DNA of 64,000 nt. Origin: Selaginella moellendorffii. Lineage: Eukaryota > Streptophyta > Lycopodiopsida > Selaginellales > Selaginellaceae. Made by a program: the position numbers and the translations under genes. The stretch lies in assembly GCF_000143415.4 (NCBI RefSeq), contig NW_003314312.1, forward strand, positions 1,321,533 through 1,385,532, in the 5' to 3' direction. The notes under the pieces were generated by a model that did not search any database, had not been told where the DNA came from, and saw only the letters and a list, made by a program, of their open reading frames with translations. This document shows, one piece after another, positions 44,351 to 55,379 of this stretch; position 1 is the first letter of the stretch; each line of letters starts with the position of its first letter.

Positions 44351-45540
44351 TACCAATCTTTTCATACTAAATTCTTGATGCTTGCTTTATTTAATTTTTA
44401 GATGAGAATGGTCCAAAGTTGAGTTGAACTCAACTCAGCACAACTTAACTCAAGTCAATGTAGCCAACTAAAATTCTTATGAAAGAAATTTAAGCTGAAA
44501 AAATGACAGTTCTAATGAACTTTAGATTACTGAAAGATGTAATTACTTGGGGTCAAAAGTTTCTATTATGTTAAGTCATTTAAACAGAAAAAAATTCATA
44601 AGAACCTATCTTTCCTAAATCTGAACTACTTTTAAAATTGTCACATTTTTATTTTCTTGTAATTCATTAAAAAATATTTAAATAGAAGTTAAGAGAAACA
44701 AGTTAAAACATTTTGACAGTGGAATAGGAGTCTAATTTTGATTATCTTGGAATGCAAGTTTGATATAGAGCTTCTTCATCCTAGCATTGCCATCATTGCC
44801 AAACTTCCTTCTAGTCAAATGTAAGTGTTTGCTTCTTAAGGAGCTCCAACTCCTAGCAATTTATCTTTTATGCCTTTTGAACTCTTGCAAATATTGTTGG
44901 GTATATTCTTCCATCCTTTACACTTTTTGTAACAAGTTAAGTAGTGCCTCAAATGACACACTTCAATATCAAAGATACTTATAGATAATATTTATAAGAA
45001 GGATTTTTAAAATCATGTTACACTTATAAGCTGTATATCACATGAAATAAGGCTAATTATATTGGCAATCATAAATTGTTGTACTTGTGGACTTTTTTGG
45101 TAGTCACCCCTTTGCAATCCCTTCTAATGATGTGTTTAATGTAGATGTTGAAAGTGTTAACTGGATTGTCATCGATGTGTGGTGCCAAAAACTTCTCATC
45201 TTTGCTTACAGTTTATGTGATATAAACAATCCTTGTTATCATGTTCTCAAATACCTCTGGTAGTATTTCTCTTTTTTCTTCAAGAAAACATTGAAAAACT
45301 CTTGTATGGAAGCCTTGATTTTACAATATTATAAATCATGTCATATAAAGTTTTATTCACTACAAAAGTAATATATGTGTAATTGAGAAAAATGAAGTGT
45401 ATAATAAGAAACTTACATTCATGAGTAGAAATTTAGGCTATAGTCTCTAGCCATTCTTTTGGTCTACAATTGTTTGCAATACATATTAGTTTTTTTAACT
45501 TTGAATACTTTATATATTGAATTTTGCTGTGCCATATACA
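44351..45540. other. AT-rich spacer
   Basis: No gene is recognised. Around 44415-44450 there is an ACTCAACTC-rich stretch like those near 1035 and 5940. Confidence 0.4.
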
Positions 45541-45554
45541 CCTCCTCCTCAAGA

Positions 45555-45920
45555 TCACCCACCATTGAGGAATGCTGTGTGCACATCAAGTTGATAGAGC
45601 TCAAGATCAAGCTCAGCTGCTAAAACTAGAAGCAAGCAAATGGTGGTTAACTTAACTACCCGACTGTGATCTGAATTTGCGAGAAGCCACAAATGACAAA
45701 TCTGGCTTTGAATTGCTCCACACTCCCATCTGCCTTTGTACTTCTTTTTAAAGAGCCACTTGGAGCTCATGACTTTCCTTCCTGGTGGCAATGGCATGAG
45801 AGTCCAAGTGTCATTTTTAAGCAAAGAAGAATACTCATCTTGTATCACTTCTTGCCACTTTTGAGCGTCAGGACTAGCAAGAGCCTCCATATATCCTTGA
45901 GGCTCAGGAAGGCTTTGCAT
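45555..45920 (-). pseudogene. Copia RT N-terminal part
   Basis: Reads WQEVIQDEYSSLLKNDTW, MSSKWLFKKKYKG and LYQLDVHTAFLNGG, the first conserved RT blocks, with one shifted stretch between. The catalytic YxDD is beyond the truncation. Confidence 0.8.
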
Positions 45921-46513
45921 TGCCCAGTAGAATCATTTCTGTCGTGGTTCCTGGGCAATGGCCTCAAGCACTTTGACTGAAAGCTTGGTTACACGTTCAG
46001 AGCGTCGTGGACCAAAGACCTGTGGAGGTGGAGGAGTCATCACTGGGTCAACTGAAATATTTCATCGCCTAAAATGTCGTCGACGATGGCAACAAGCGAG
46101 GGCTCAGCTGAAGAAGTGGGACTGCTGGTGGAAGCAGTAGAAGGTGCAAGAAGTGGCGTGTGAGGAGGAGATCTATCACCTCCAGCCACCAAGGGCACTG
46201 CTCGGCCAGGATCTTGTGGGCCTTGGTTGTTAGCTCCTCCTGGAGGAAGTACCTTTGAGGTCTCGATACAGCTCTTGCTCGTTGAAAATCACATCGCGGC
46301 TCACTACAAGCTTCTTTTGGAAGAGATTATAGAGCCGGTAGGCCTTGGCCCCCGAAGATGGTCTTCGTGCTGCGTGGATCGAGCTTGCGCCTGTTCGGAT
46401 CAGGGATGCGGGCGTACGCACTGCACCCAAAGATCCGGATGTGCCCTCAATTTGGACGTTTCCCAGTCCAAACGTGATGCGGGATCAAGCCTGTGCTCCG
46501 GGTGGGCAAACGG

Positions 46514-47290
46514 TTACGCAAGTACACCGTCGTGTTCACTGCTTCTCCTCAGAAGCTGTGTGGCAGTCCGGAATGTAGAAGAAGGCAACGCACCATATCC
46601 AAGAGCGTCCGGTGCCACTGGTGTATAAGCAGCCGTGTACTGGTGAGAAATTCCTACCTCAGCTAGGAATTGGAGAAATCCTTGTGCAATGTATTCTCCT
46701 CCGCCATCTGTGCGTAGCACACTGATTTTTCTTCCTGTAAAATTTTCTGCCCAGCTTTTGAAAATTTTAAAGTTTTCAAAAACTTCGGATTTGTTTCGTA
46801 CCAAACACACCACTGTGTATCGTGAGTGATCATCTATGAATGAAACAAAATACCTCTTCCCACTTAGGGAATTTACAGGAAGATAGCAACCTTCGCTGTG
46901 AATAAGATCAAGCACTGCTGTGGCCTGGTTTTCCAAAGGTCGGGGAGGAAAAGGATAGCATGCATGTTTGCCAAGTTGGCAAGTCCCAGATGTCCAGATG
47001 GAAATGCGATGCCATCCTTCTCATTTACATGCCCGAGACGAGCATGCCAAAGATGAATTGTCTCTTGGCCTTGAAGCGCTAGCATGTATGTCCCTGGATA
47101 AACAAGCTCTGCGTTGAGGCGATAGAGTGTATCGTACCTCACTGCCATCTGCTCCAAAAATAGTACATCCTTCTGCAAAGAATGTGAGCGAGAACCCTTG
47201 ATCGGAGGCAACGCCAACCGAAAGGACAGTCTGGCCTGCACCGGGCACATAGTGCATGTTATGGATTTCCTTGAGAGATCCATTGGGCAA
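46514..47290 (-). pseudogene. Copia integrase
   Basis: Reads LWHARLGHVN (pre-integrase zinc region), DLIHSEG, FIDDHSRYTVV and LRTDGGGEYIAQGF, giving the first two catalytic Asp. The downstream E region is frameshifted after YTP. The zinc-region Cys pair is disrupted. Confidence 0.82.
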
Positions 47291-47296
47291 CTTGAC

Positions 47297-47491
47297 TTAC
47301 ACCATGCCACGGCCTTCAACGTCGAGAGGTCGCTTGTCTCCAACAAAGACTTGTTTTGGGGAAAGCAATTCGTGGAAAGTGTGGAATGCTGTACGAAGAG
47401 GAGTCATGTGGTAAGAAGCACCACTGTCCAACCAGAGGATGTCTAAACCAGATCTCGCTCTATGTGCCCCATCTTCCCGCAGTAGGTACAC
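47297..47491 (-). pseudogene. Copia protease
   Basis: Reads LWLDSGASYHMTP, the D-S-G-A-S active site of copia proteases, followed by VFVGDKRPLDVEGRG. It is separated by short shifts from gag and integrase. Confidence 0.82.
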
Positions 47492-48175
47492 GGCCCCTTC
47501 TTTTTCTTGTTTCCGAAGCCAGGTGTTGGTGTCGCAGGAGCACTGGCAAGTCCGCGAGAATTCCCATGCTTCTTGGCATTTCCATTTCCTGACTTCTTGC
47601 CGATGAACAAAGCCTGATCACGAGCAGAATCTGAGGAGGTCGTGCTTGCTTTTCGCTCCAGAAGCTTGCGCTCTTCTTCCAAGAGATTGGAATAAAGCTC
47701 GTCTAGGGTCTTTCCTGGAACGAAGGAGAACATGGAGGAAGACGGTTGGAGTTCAGAAGAAACCGAATAGAGAAGGAAAGCTTTGGCATAATCGTCCGAG
47801 ACAGGCGCGCCAGCCTCCTTAAGCTCTTGCATCTGCCAATGTACGATGCCATCGTGTCTGTTGGCTGCATCCGGAGAGAAAGGAACTTCTGGGTTAAGGA
47901 CGATCTTGGCATTTGCTGCTTTCACAGCAACCTGCACCAAGGACTCCCAATTCTCGTGAGCGGTCTTCGAGAGATCCAGCAGATGGATGAACTCGTCGCC
48001 GAGTCCTAAGCCAATGACAGAGAGGGCTTGGCTTTCCACGCTGGCTGGAGAGCTGGTTCAGCTTCGGTGCCGTCCACGATTGTCCAGCAATCGTTTGCCA
48101 TCAAGATGACCTTTGTTCTCTAGGTAAGTTTTCTCCTGTGAATTTGTGTAGTAGTTTCTCCCAGATGTTGGCTGG
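47443..48175 (-). pseudogene. Copia gag
   Basis: The main frame (48039-47443) reads TAHENWESLVQ and ends in a knuckle CTYCGKMGHIERDL whose last Cys is missing. The N-terminus (ANIWEKLLHKFTGENL, then NDCWTIVDGTEAEP) lies upstream in two other phases, so at least two single-base lesions occur. Confidence 0.8.
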
Positions 48176-48313
48176 GGTTACAGCAGCGGAAGAAAATGCA
48201 ATCTAAAGTTAGCGCTAGAAACAGAAATTTTATTGACGGGAGTGAGACGCGGGGAAAGTGCACACGCGCCTACACTGTGGGCAAAGCTGCTCGTGGCGTT
48301 TCGGAGAAGCATT

Positions 48314-48633
48314 AAGTCATGGTCACTCCGAAGGAGGTACTCTTAGGCTGATTGATAAACCATAAGTACGGAGATTCCATGAAATGGTGTTTAAGAAGCA
48401 TGAATCCAAAAGGTATAATAAGCATGCCTGATGAGTGAGGCGCAACAGAAATACGTCTCTACCGTCGTTGTCGTCACCTTGCTTCATTGCCACACTTTTC
48501 CTGGCCCGTTCACTTCACTGGTTTGCCGTCAAAATGGTCCAGACTCAGAGTCAACTGATGTAGAAGGAAGTTGTAAAAGCTCCTCATTCAAAAATAAACG
48601 CAGGCCAAAACTTTGAAAGAAAATTAATGTAAC
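48314..48633 (+). pseudogene. 3' tip and flank of a second copy of the 12966 P450
   Basis: The first codons read VMVTPKEVLLG then stop, against VVATPRLRKEVLLG then stop at the end of the intact P450. The following 300 bp match 14540-14860. The rest of the gene is replaced by the copia element. It converges on the SDR gene. Confidence 0.75.
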
Positions 48634-50021
48634 TCAAGGATGAGACTTGATAAACTCCTCACTAAAAGTCCGCAGCTCTGCAGCCAACTTCATGTCCTTG
48701 GCATGAGGGGTGCAATCCGCTTCGTTGCAATCCAAGTAGTACTTTCCACTCACGCCCTCCATGCAAGGATGGACCGCAAGAAGCATGGTTGTAGCAGCGC
48801 CCTGAAAGAAATCACAGCTTTAATCCAGAAACGTAGGCTATGATATGTTTGTACCTGCGGGATGGATTTGCAAAGTGGGCTCGCAAGGAAGAGAAGCAGC
48901 TCTGCACAGCAGCACAAGTCGATCAATCTCAATTCTTTTCAGATACTAACTTACTAGCTGAAGTCTGGTTGAAATCTCTTCCAAGGTTCGTCTTGATAGT
49001 TCCAGGATGAAGTGAATTTACAGTCACGTTGGCACCCTTCTCCTGAAATGGAAGATCATCAAAATTATGTCTGGGAAAACTCGAGCACAAAAACTTTGAA
49101 TCTATGGGCACCTTCAAGCGGCTTGCTAACTCCCTGGTATGCAGTATGTTGGCCAGTTTTGATCTTCCGTAGCTAGTAATCCATTGGAAGCTGCACGACG
49201 AGAGTTAAAGAAAATTCATTGGAAGATTGCAAGGAAAACCCAAATGCTTCCTCCTAATTATCAATTAAAAAACTAACCTGTTCTTATCATTCAGCTTGTC
49301 AAACTCAATCCCGCCTTTTGGAACATATCTGTGTCCTTCAGACGCCACCATGACAATCCGACCTTGCACTCCAGTTTGAGATGCAGTCTGGATCATCTTG
49401 TCCAACAGCAGCTCAGTGAGCAAAAACGGACCTGGATCATCATCCAAAGAGTGAAGGTTTTTCTAACAGACAAAACTTGAACACCATACCCATATGGTTT
49501 GTCGCGAAATCGAGCTCCAAGCCATCCGGTGAGAGCTGGAAGTTATTGGCCGTCATCCCAGCATTGTTTCTGCATTGATCCATGCATTTTGATCAGAAAC
49601 ACTAACAGGAGTGACTCACATGAGGATGTGGAGCGGGAGATTTAGAGCGTTGAAGTCGTCGACAAATTTCCTGACCGACTTGAGAGAGCTCAGATCCAAC
49701 TCAAGAACAGTGACCCTTGCATTAGGGAATTCGCGTTGGATCTTGGACTTGGCTGCTTCAGCGTTCTGTAGCTTCCTGGCTGGGATAACAACGTGTGCAC
49801 CGTGCTTGGCGAGAACTCTGGCAGTCTCAAACCCAATTCCGGAGGTAGCCCCTGTAGCTTGATAATGAGAAATCGAAGCAAACTACCGATGGAATCGGCA
49901 TACCTGTGACGATTACCACTTTGGATTCCAGAGAAATCCCCTTTGCAACTTTCTCGGCTGTAGCTCCCGATCCAAAGCCTGTAGCGCCGCGGTATCCTGT
50001 GAAGTAGCTTATCACGCCCAT
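48634..50021 (-). CDS. Short-chain dehydrogenase/reductase (TIC32/retinol dehydrogenase-like)
   Basis: Eight exons: 50021-49904, 49851-49621, 49570-49490, 49431-49278, 49190-49112, 49042-48955, 48901-48855, 48801-48634. All introns are GT-AG and under 80 bp; the sum is 966 bp, 321 residues, in frame throughout. Motifs: TGATSGIG (cofactor binding, near residue 40), LDLSS, NNAG, VASEGH with the catalytic Ser, YGRSK (catalytic Tyr and Lys), [12 protein letters not shown]. The layout fits the classical-type NADP(H) SDRs such as TIC32- and WWOX/RDH-like plant enzymes, which oxidise or reduce alcohol and carbonyl groups. The start is the first ATG, giving [12 protein letters not shown]. It is divergent from the FAD oxidase. 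In a terpenoid cluster it could oxidise a P450-made alcohol, which is inference. Confidence 0.9.
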
Positions 50022-50501
50022 GATTCCTGGATTGCTTGCACAGACTTGTGACTTTGATCCCGAGACGGCTGCTTAAATACATTCCTGGCCAGCTTGACTG
50101 ACGCCCAAATGTGACATCCACGAAAGCGCTTAGAGAAGATTCTGAAACATTCGGTCAATTTGGAATGGTGGTTGATTACAAGGTATTATCAATCAATAAC
50201 CATGACGATCCATTGCTCAAACAACACGTCGACTGACGTACATAATGTCCATGCATGACCTTTGTTCACCGCGCAAACGCCACTTTGATATCTCAGCGTG
50301 TGAAAAGTCGCCTGGGCGCCATTGCTCGAATTTTCAGCCTCTAAAGAACATGTCAATGTCAAACCCAGCGAGCGAATGAAAACCGTGATATATAAATGGT
50401 TCCTTGTGGTGCCAAAGTCATTGACAAAGCTACATCTCGAGATCGATCAGCAAAAGAAAGCATGGCTCTTTTTCTCCCAGCCCTGTAAAGGTTCTTCAAG
50501 G
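50022..50501. promoter_or_regulatory. Shared divergent promoter region, SDR and FAD oxidase
   Basis: About 480 bp separate the two start codons. A TATA box (TATATAAAT, about 50388-50396) points to the oxidase. No clear TATA was found for the SDR. Confidence 0.4.
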
Positions 50502-51496
50502 ATGATAGCGATACTATCGATATTCTTGGTCGTTCTATTTGCTCCCGGCCATGTCCACCCCAAGTGTATAGCGGGCGAGCTGTGCTGGCCAGACGCACAG
50601 ACCTGGGCATCCTTCAATCGCTCCGTGGGAGGAAGAATGATCAGCGTGGCCCCTCCAGCATCGCCATGCCATGATCCAAACTACGATGAGCGAGCCTGCA
50701 ATGCTGTGAGGAGCGGCTGGAACAGTCCGTTCTGGAGGACCGATCAACCGGGTGCGCTGCAACGGACGAGCTGGGAATTGTTTGGGGAGCAGCGCTGCCT
50801 GATCTCCTCCAACAGGACCGCCGCTTACTTCCAGGGTGCGGTCCCGGTCTACGCGATCAACGTTACTCGGGCGGCCCACGTCCAAGAGGCCGTCAAGTTT
50901 GCGTCCCGGCACGACTTGTGCATCGTGATAAAAAACATGGGGCATGACTTCCTCGGGTGGAGCACGGCGGTGGGAGCTCTCAGCATTTGGGTGCACCACC
51001 TCCAGAAGATCCAGTTCCACAAGAGCTTCAAATGCGGCCGTGGTAGTGACCGTGGCTACTCAGCAGTGACGGTGGGAGCTGGAATTCAGTGGGAGGAGCT
51101 CTATTGGCAAGCGTATCAATGAAAGATGATCCTGGCTGGCGGGGGATGTTCCTCGGCTGGAGCAGCTGGCAGATACCCTCAAGGTGGCGGCCAAAGTTTC
51201 CTTTCCCCGCTAATCGGCTTGAGCGCTAGTACGAGGTGGTAACTGCGGATGGTAGGCTTGTCAAAGCAAATGCGTGCCAAAACACGGACTTGTTCTGGGC
51301 TCTCCGGGGTGGCGGCGGAGGAACATTCGGAGTTGTGCTCTCAGCAACGCACAGGACTTTTCCAGCTCTTGACAGCCTTGTCTTCGCTCCTCACAACTTC
51401 AGTGCCCCTGATACCACCACCTTTCAGGGGCTCACTCTGTTTACGAGGTTGAATCCCTCTCTCTTCGATGCCGGCTGGTCCGGTTACAAAGAGTTT
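50502..51496 (+). pseudogene. Secreted FAD-linked oxidase (PCMH/BBE type), 5' part
   Basis: ATG 50502 gives a hydrophobic signal peptide (IAILSIFLVVLF) and then CWPDAQTWASFNRSVGGR, SPCHDPNYDE and KNMGHDFLGWST. These mark vanillyl-alcohol-oxidase-type FAD proteins, and the Cys-Trp-Pro, SPCHDP and NxGHD wording resembles fungal secreted members more than classical plant berberine-bridge enzymes. Further on: [39 protein letters not shown]. Lesions: TGA after AYQ at 51120-51122, and a small deletion near 51228 shifting frame. At 51497 a gypsy fragment replaces the gene. The C-terminal part is at 54714. Earlier ATGs upstream are not favoured. Confidence 0.75.
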
Positions 51497-51501
51497 GTTA
51501 T

Positions 51502-51571
51502 GCTCTCTGCTACATCTTTGAAGCAGGCTTGTTGTAATGGACAAGCCTGCTTCAAAGATGTTGCAGAGAGC
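51502..51571. repeat. 31-bp hairpin, one mismatch
   Basis: Arms 51502-51532 and 51541-51571 are reverse complements except one base, with an 8-base loop TGTAATGG. Both arms are the same G1 protease segment in opposite orientation. Confidence 0.9.
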
Positions 51572-52289
51572 CAAACTCTTTGTAAGCTGAGAATGACGCA
51601 AAGTGTTGCCGCATGCTCTCACTATGTAAGCCATCAATGAAGTAGGACTTGTTCTGATCTAGATCTTTCGTTGGAACATGACTAATCAAGCAAGTAAGCT
51701 TCTCAATATAGTCCCCAAGTATCATTTTCCCTTGTTGGAAATGTCGAAGTTTTGTACGAGCATTCTCCATGTCATAATGAGGGGCAAAATGTAAACGGAA
51801 AGTAGCCTCAAACTCATCCATGGTAGACACTGGTGGTTTTTTATCCGCAATACGAGACTCCTCAAGCCAATTCCATCATCAAAGACCCACATCATGCAAA
51901 ACCATTGGAATAGCCACTAAAGCCCCTGCATTTGGAGTTTCCCTAGCAGCCAAGAACTTCTTCACATTGGCTAGCCAAGCAAGACACTTGTCCACACCAC
52001 CATCACTGAAAAAAGTTGAAATCTTGAGTCAATCTACCAAAGAAGGCTTACTTGGAGTACTACCTCATCTAGCCTCGAGTGCCTCAACACGCCCACGCAT
52101 GGTACCCATCATGCCATGCATCTCGTCTTGCATCTCTTGCTGATTTCGATTAAAGGCTCGCAACTCGTGAAACTCATCCAAATCTCCACAGCTTCATCGG
52201 CACCATCGCTGGCACCACCATCGACAATAGGATTCCAGCGTTCAGCTTGGTCGGCCATCGCAATCAACTCCTTTGATACCAATGTTATT
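51572..52289 (-). pseudogene. Inverted G1b gag and primer-binding site
   Basis: On the minus strand this is gag from its N-terminus (near 52240) to the region just after the capsid core, matching 33957-33240. The primer-binding complement (CCTTTGATACCAA) sits at about 52272-52284. Several stops are present. Confidence 0.8.
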
Positions 52290-52740
52290 GGAGCCAAGGA
52301 CACAGCCAATTTACTGGCGTCTATTTTGGTTAAATTATGCGGAGGAGCAAGAAGTTCAATGACAAGTCAAGGAATTACTTGAGTTTGGATTTATTCAGCC
52401 AAATAAATCCCTGTTTGGTGCTCCGGTCTTGCTTGTGAAAAAGGAGGACAGTTCAATGCGGATGTGTATTGACTACTGCCCCTTGAACAAGAAGACAGTG
52501 AAGGATAAGATGCCGATGCCACATGTGGATGATATTCTGGACAAGCTTGGTGAAGCAAGAGTGTTTACCAAGATTGATTTGAGGAGTGGATATCATCAGA
52601 TTGCAATGGATGATGCATTTATCTCCAAGACGGCATTCGTTGTTACGAAAGAATGTGCCATTCAAGTGAAAGCAGCCACAAGAGGAGAGTTTTGTGGTGC
52701 TGAAATGATTGTTGAGCGAGACTCCAGTGCTTTGCATTGT
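52290..52740 (+). pseudogene. G1b RT with catalytic core deleted
   Basis: Reads [39 protein letters not shown], and then jumps to VTKECAIQVKAAT. The YxDD loop between these is missing, so this copy cannot transpose by its own enzyme. Confidence 0.82.
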
Positions 52741-54420
52741 TGATCCATTAAAACCTTACGAGGTGACATGCGATGCGAGTGGTTATGCATTAGGAGGAGT
52801 TCTCATGCAAGAGTTGCATATGAGAGTTAAACTTTGAATTCTGCGGAGCAACACTATTCCATATATAAGCAAGAGTTATTCTCTATTGTTCATGCTTTGC
52901 AGACATGGCGGCACTATCTTTATGGTGCAGTGATGGTGGTGTTGACAAATCACAAACCACTTGTGTATCTTTTCACACAGAAGGAGTTGAACACTAGGCA
53001 AGCTCGTTGGATGGTTAAACTCATGGAGTTTGGGGAGTTTTCTATTGAGCATCGTCCAGGAAAATCAAATGTGGTGGCAAATGCTTTATCTTGTGTTTGT
53101 CATGTGATGATGTTACAAACAGGATTTTGTCATCATTTGAGTAAGGTGGTCAGCAAGTTTAGGCAGTTGATTGAGCATGCTCAGGCTCAGGATGCTGAGG
53201 TGGCCTCTTTACGAGAAGAGATGGAAGCCCCTTTCTCGTTGGTGGATGGGATTCTCTACTACAATGGCCGTATATATTTGCCACGGGTGGATGCATTAAT
53301 TACTTAAGTTTTATTCCACTATTATGATCGTCCAGAGGCCGGTCATTTTGGGGGGAAGAAGACGTATGAGCGCAACTTTTATTGGAGGAATAGGAAGGCT
53401 GATATCCTCAAGTATTGTAAATCATGCGAGCTTTGTCAGTGGGTTAAGGTGCCACGGGAGAAGCTGGGGGGACTTTTGCAACCTTTACCTATTTTTCAGA
53501 GTCATTGGTGTAGTATCTCTATGGATTTCATCACTTATTTGCCATGAACATAAAGGCAAAAGAAGCAAGTATGGGTTATAATGGATCGGTTGATGAAGTA
53601 TGTGCGGTTGTTGGCTCTTCGGAATACTGACACTTCCTCAGACTTGGCTACAGTTTACTTGGAGAAGGTTTTTCCTGATTTTGGTTTGCCAGAGGACATC
53701 ATTAGTGATCGAAATTCAAAGTTCACCAGTGGATTTTGGAAAAGCTTTGCATAGGCTATGCAACTGACTTTGAAACTCTCGAGTGGAGATCATCCTCAGA
53801 CGGATGGGCAAACTGAGCATGTGAATCAGGTGGTGGAGGATATGCTACGTTGTAGCATTGGTCAAAGGCAAGGACAACAGGATTTATATCTTCCGTTGGT
53901 GCAATTTGCTTACAACAATAGCCAACACAGTGGAACCAAACTAAGTCCTTACTTTGCCATGTTTGGAAGGCATCCTCGAACAGTAGTGGAGTTGGGATTG
54001 CATTTGAGTAAGGATGTTCAAGATAAGCTTGATTCCTAGGCAACTGATCTAGCCACAAAACTTGATGAGATTCTAGTGGTGTGCAAACAAAATTTACAAG
54101 TAGCTCAGGATAGAGTGGAGAAGTTTGCCAATGAGCATCGCCAATTCCGGGAATATAAGGTAGGTGATTTCGTCTTTGTGCGAGTGATCTTTCCATCAAG
54201 TGAGCAGCAGAACACCTTGGTGCCTTTATGGACAGGGAAGAGTGATAAACTTTCCTATCGATATGCTGGTCCATATGAAAAGCGGCTTATCAGGTGTGGC
54301 TGCCAGCTGGGGTGAAAATTCATCCGATATTTTATATCAGCCAGTGTAAATGTGTACTATCTCAGAGTGACGGGCCCAATGCCTCCTTGATGTATATGGC
54401 TGTGGAAGATAGACTAAGAG
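52741..54420 (+). pseudogene. G1b RNase H and integrase
   Basis: Frames 52834-53307 (RNase H), 53324-53581, 53758-54039 (HPQTDGQTEHVN) and 54076-54315 (integrase C-terminus, YAGPYE). Stops replace several Arg/Gln/Trp codons, as in other G1 copies. Confidence 0.85.
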
Positions 54421-54501
54421 CTTGAGTAGAGTTCCCTCAAAAGGGTGATCACCAATAAAATTTGTCCTTGGGACAAGGACTTTGTTGGGGGGGGGGAGAA
54501 T

Positions 54502-54713
54502 TGTTAGGCGCCAACTTTGACCACATGGTTAATGTCAGTCAAAGAGAGGCTCAAGGATATATTAAGGGTGAGGGACTTAACCTACCCTAGGGCTCACAAG
54601 GGAGCGGCGGTGCAACGGAGCTTTTGAGGTAGCTTCAAGTGAGGAACCTCAAGAGGTGGCGTAGCATAGTCTAGGGCAACTAAATCTTTGTCTTTTTGAG
54701 CTGGATCATAACA
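54502..54713 (+). repeat. G1b 3' LTR (212 bp)
   Basis: It starts TGTTAGGCGCC and ends GATCATAACA, with an internal deletion of about 20 bp relative to the 234-bp LTRs. A polypurine tract (GGGGGGGGGGGAGAA) precedes it. Host coding sequence starts with the next base. Confidence 0.88.
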
Positions 54714-55196
54714 TGCTTGGGCCTCAACAACTTGGGAGTCTTGGATGTCTTCGCAACGAGGCTGATCCCGAGATCACTCTTCAACCACGAACAAGACCTC
54801 CTCCCAAAGGCCATGATGCGTGTCATGACCGAGCTGCAAGTTCTAGCTACATATGCAATCCTAGGGAGCGGAAAAGTGCGAGAACCCCAAGACAGCACTG
54901 TGAATCCAGCATATCGCGACGGACTGTGGCTGCTCGTATTGCCCCTGACTTGGTGGGACAATGCGACAGTGGCGGAGATGAGGGCTGCTGCGAATCTAGT
55001 GTTGCAGGCGAACAAGCTCTTCATCAATCTCACGCCAGGCTCCGGGACTTACGTGAACGAGGCCGATTACAACGAGCCCAATTGGCAGCAATCCTTCTTT
55101 GGGAAGAACTATCCTCGCCTGTACCACATCAAGAGCATGGTCGATCCTACCAATCTCTTTACGTGCCATCACTGTGTGGGTAGCGAATTCAACTGA
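54714..55196 (+). pseudogene. FAD-linked oxidase, C-terminal part
   Basis: The frame reads LGLNNLGVLDVFATRLIPRSLF, then TYVNEADYNEPNWQQSFFG and YPRLYHIKSMVDPTNLFTCHHCVGSEF then stop: the BBE-type C-terminal segment that closes the FAD site. It is in good frame to the TGA at 55194-55196. About 60-80 codons that should lie between the two parts are not found on either side of the insertion (estimate from family layout). Confidence 0.78.
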
Positions 55197-55379
55197 GAAT
55201 CCAGTGAAAAACATAGCGATTCCATACAAATGTTGAAATGTTACAGTAGCGATTCCTTGGTTTCGTTCTTGGGCTCTGGATTGCCACTCTAGCAGCTGCC
55301 AAGACGGTGAAGTGAGACGGTGAGTCGATCCTGTCCACCTGCATTTTTGAGGGATTAAGCAACGATCTTGCCAATTCCA

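Larger units (their letters stand above)
45541..48313 (-). mobile_element. Ty1/copia element, truncated in RT
   Basis: Minus-strand order gag, protease, integrase, RT is the copia order. The left end stops inside RT (LYQLDVHTAFLNGG). The right end meets the 3' tip of a P450 gene at 48314. An AATAAAA signal is present near 48225 (minus), but clear LTR ends or a primer site were not found. Confidence 0.8.
51497..54713 (+). mobile_element. G1b gypsy element inserted in the FAD oxidase, rearranged
   Basis: Order: a G1 protease piece (plus), a hairpin, an inverted gag-to-primer-site segment (minus, to 52289), then RT, RNase H, integrase and 3' LTR (plus). No 5' LTR is present. Comparison with other oxidases suggests some host codons at the junction were also lost. 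Integrase is broken by stops near 53307 and 53757 and at about 54040. Confidence 0.8.

Noticed and set aside
46227-46628. 133-codon plus frame in the copia region
   Set aside because: Antisense to copia integrase-RT sequence; Cys- and Ser-rich text without motif.
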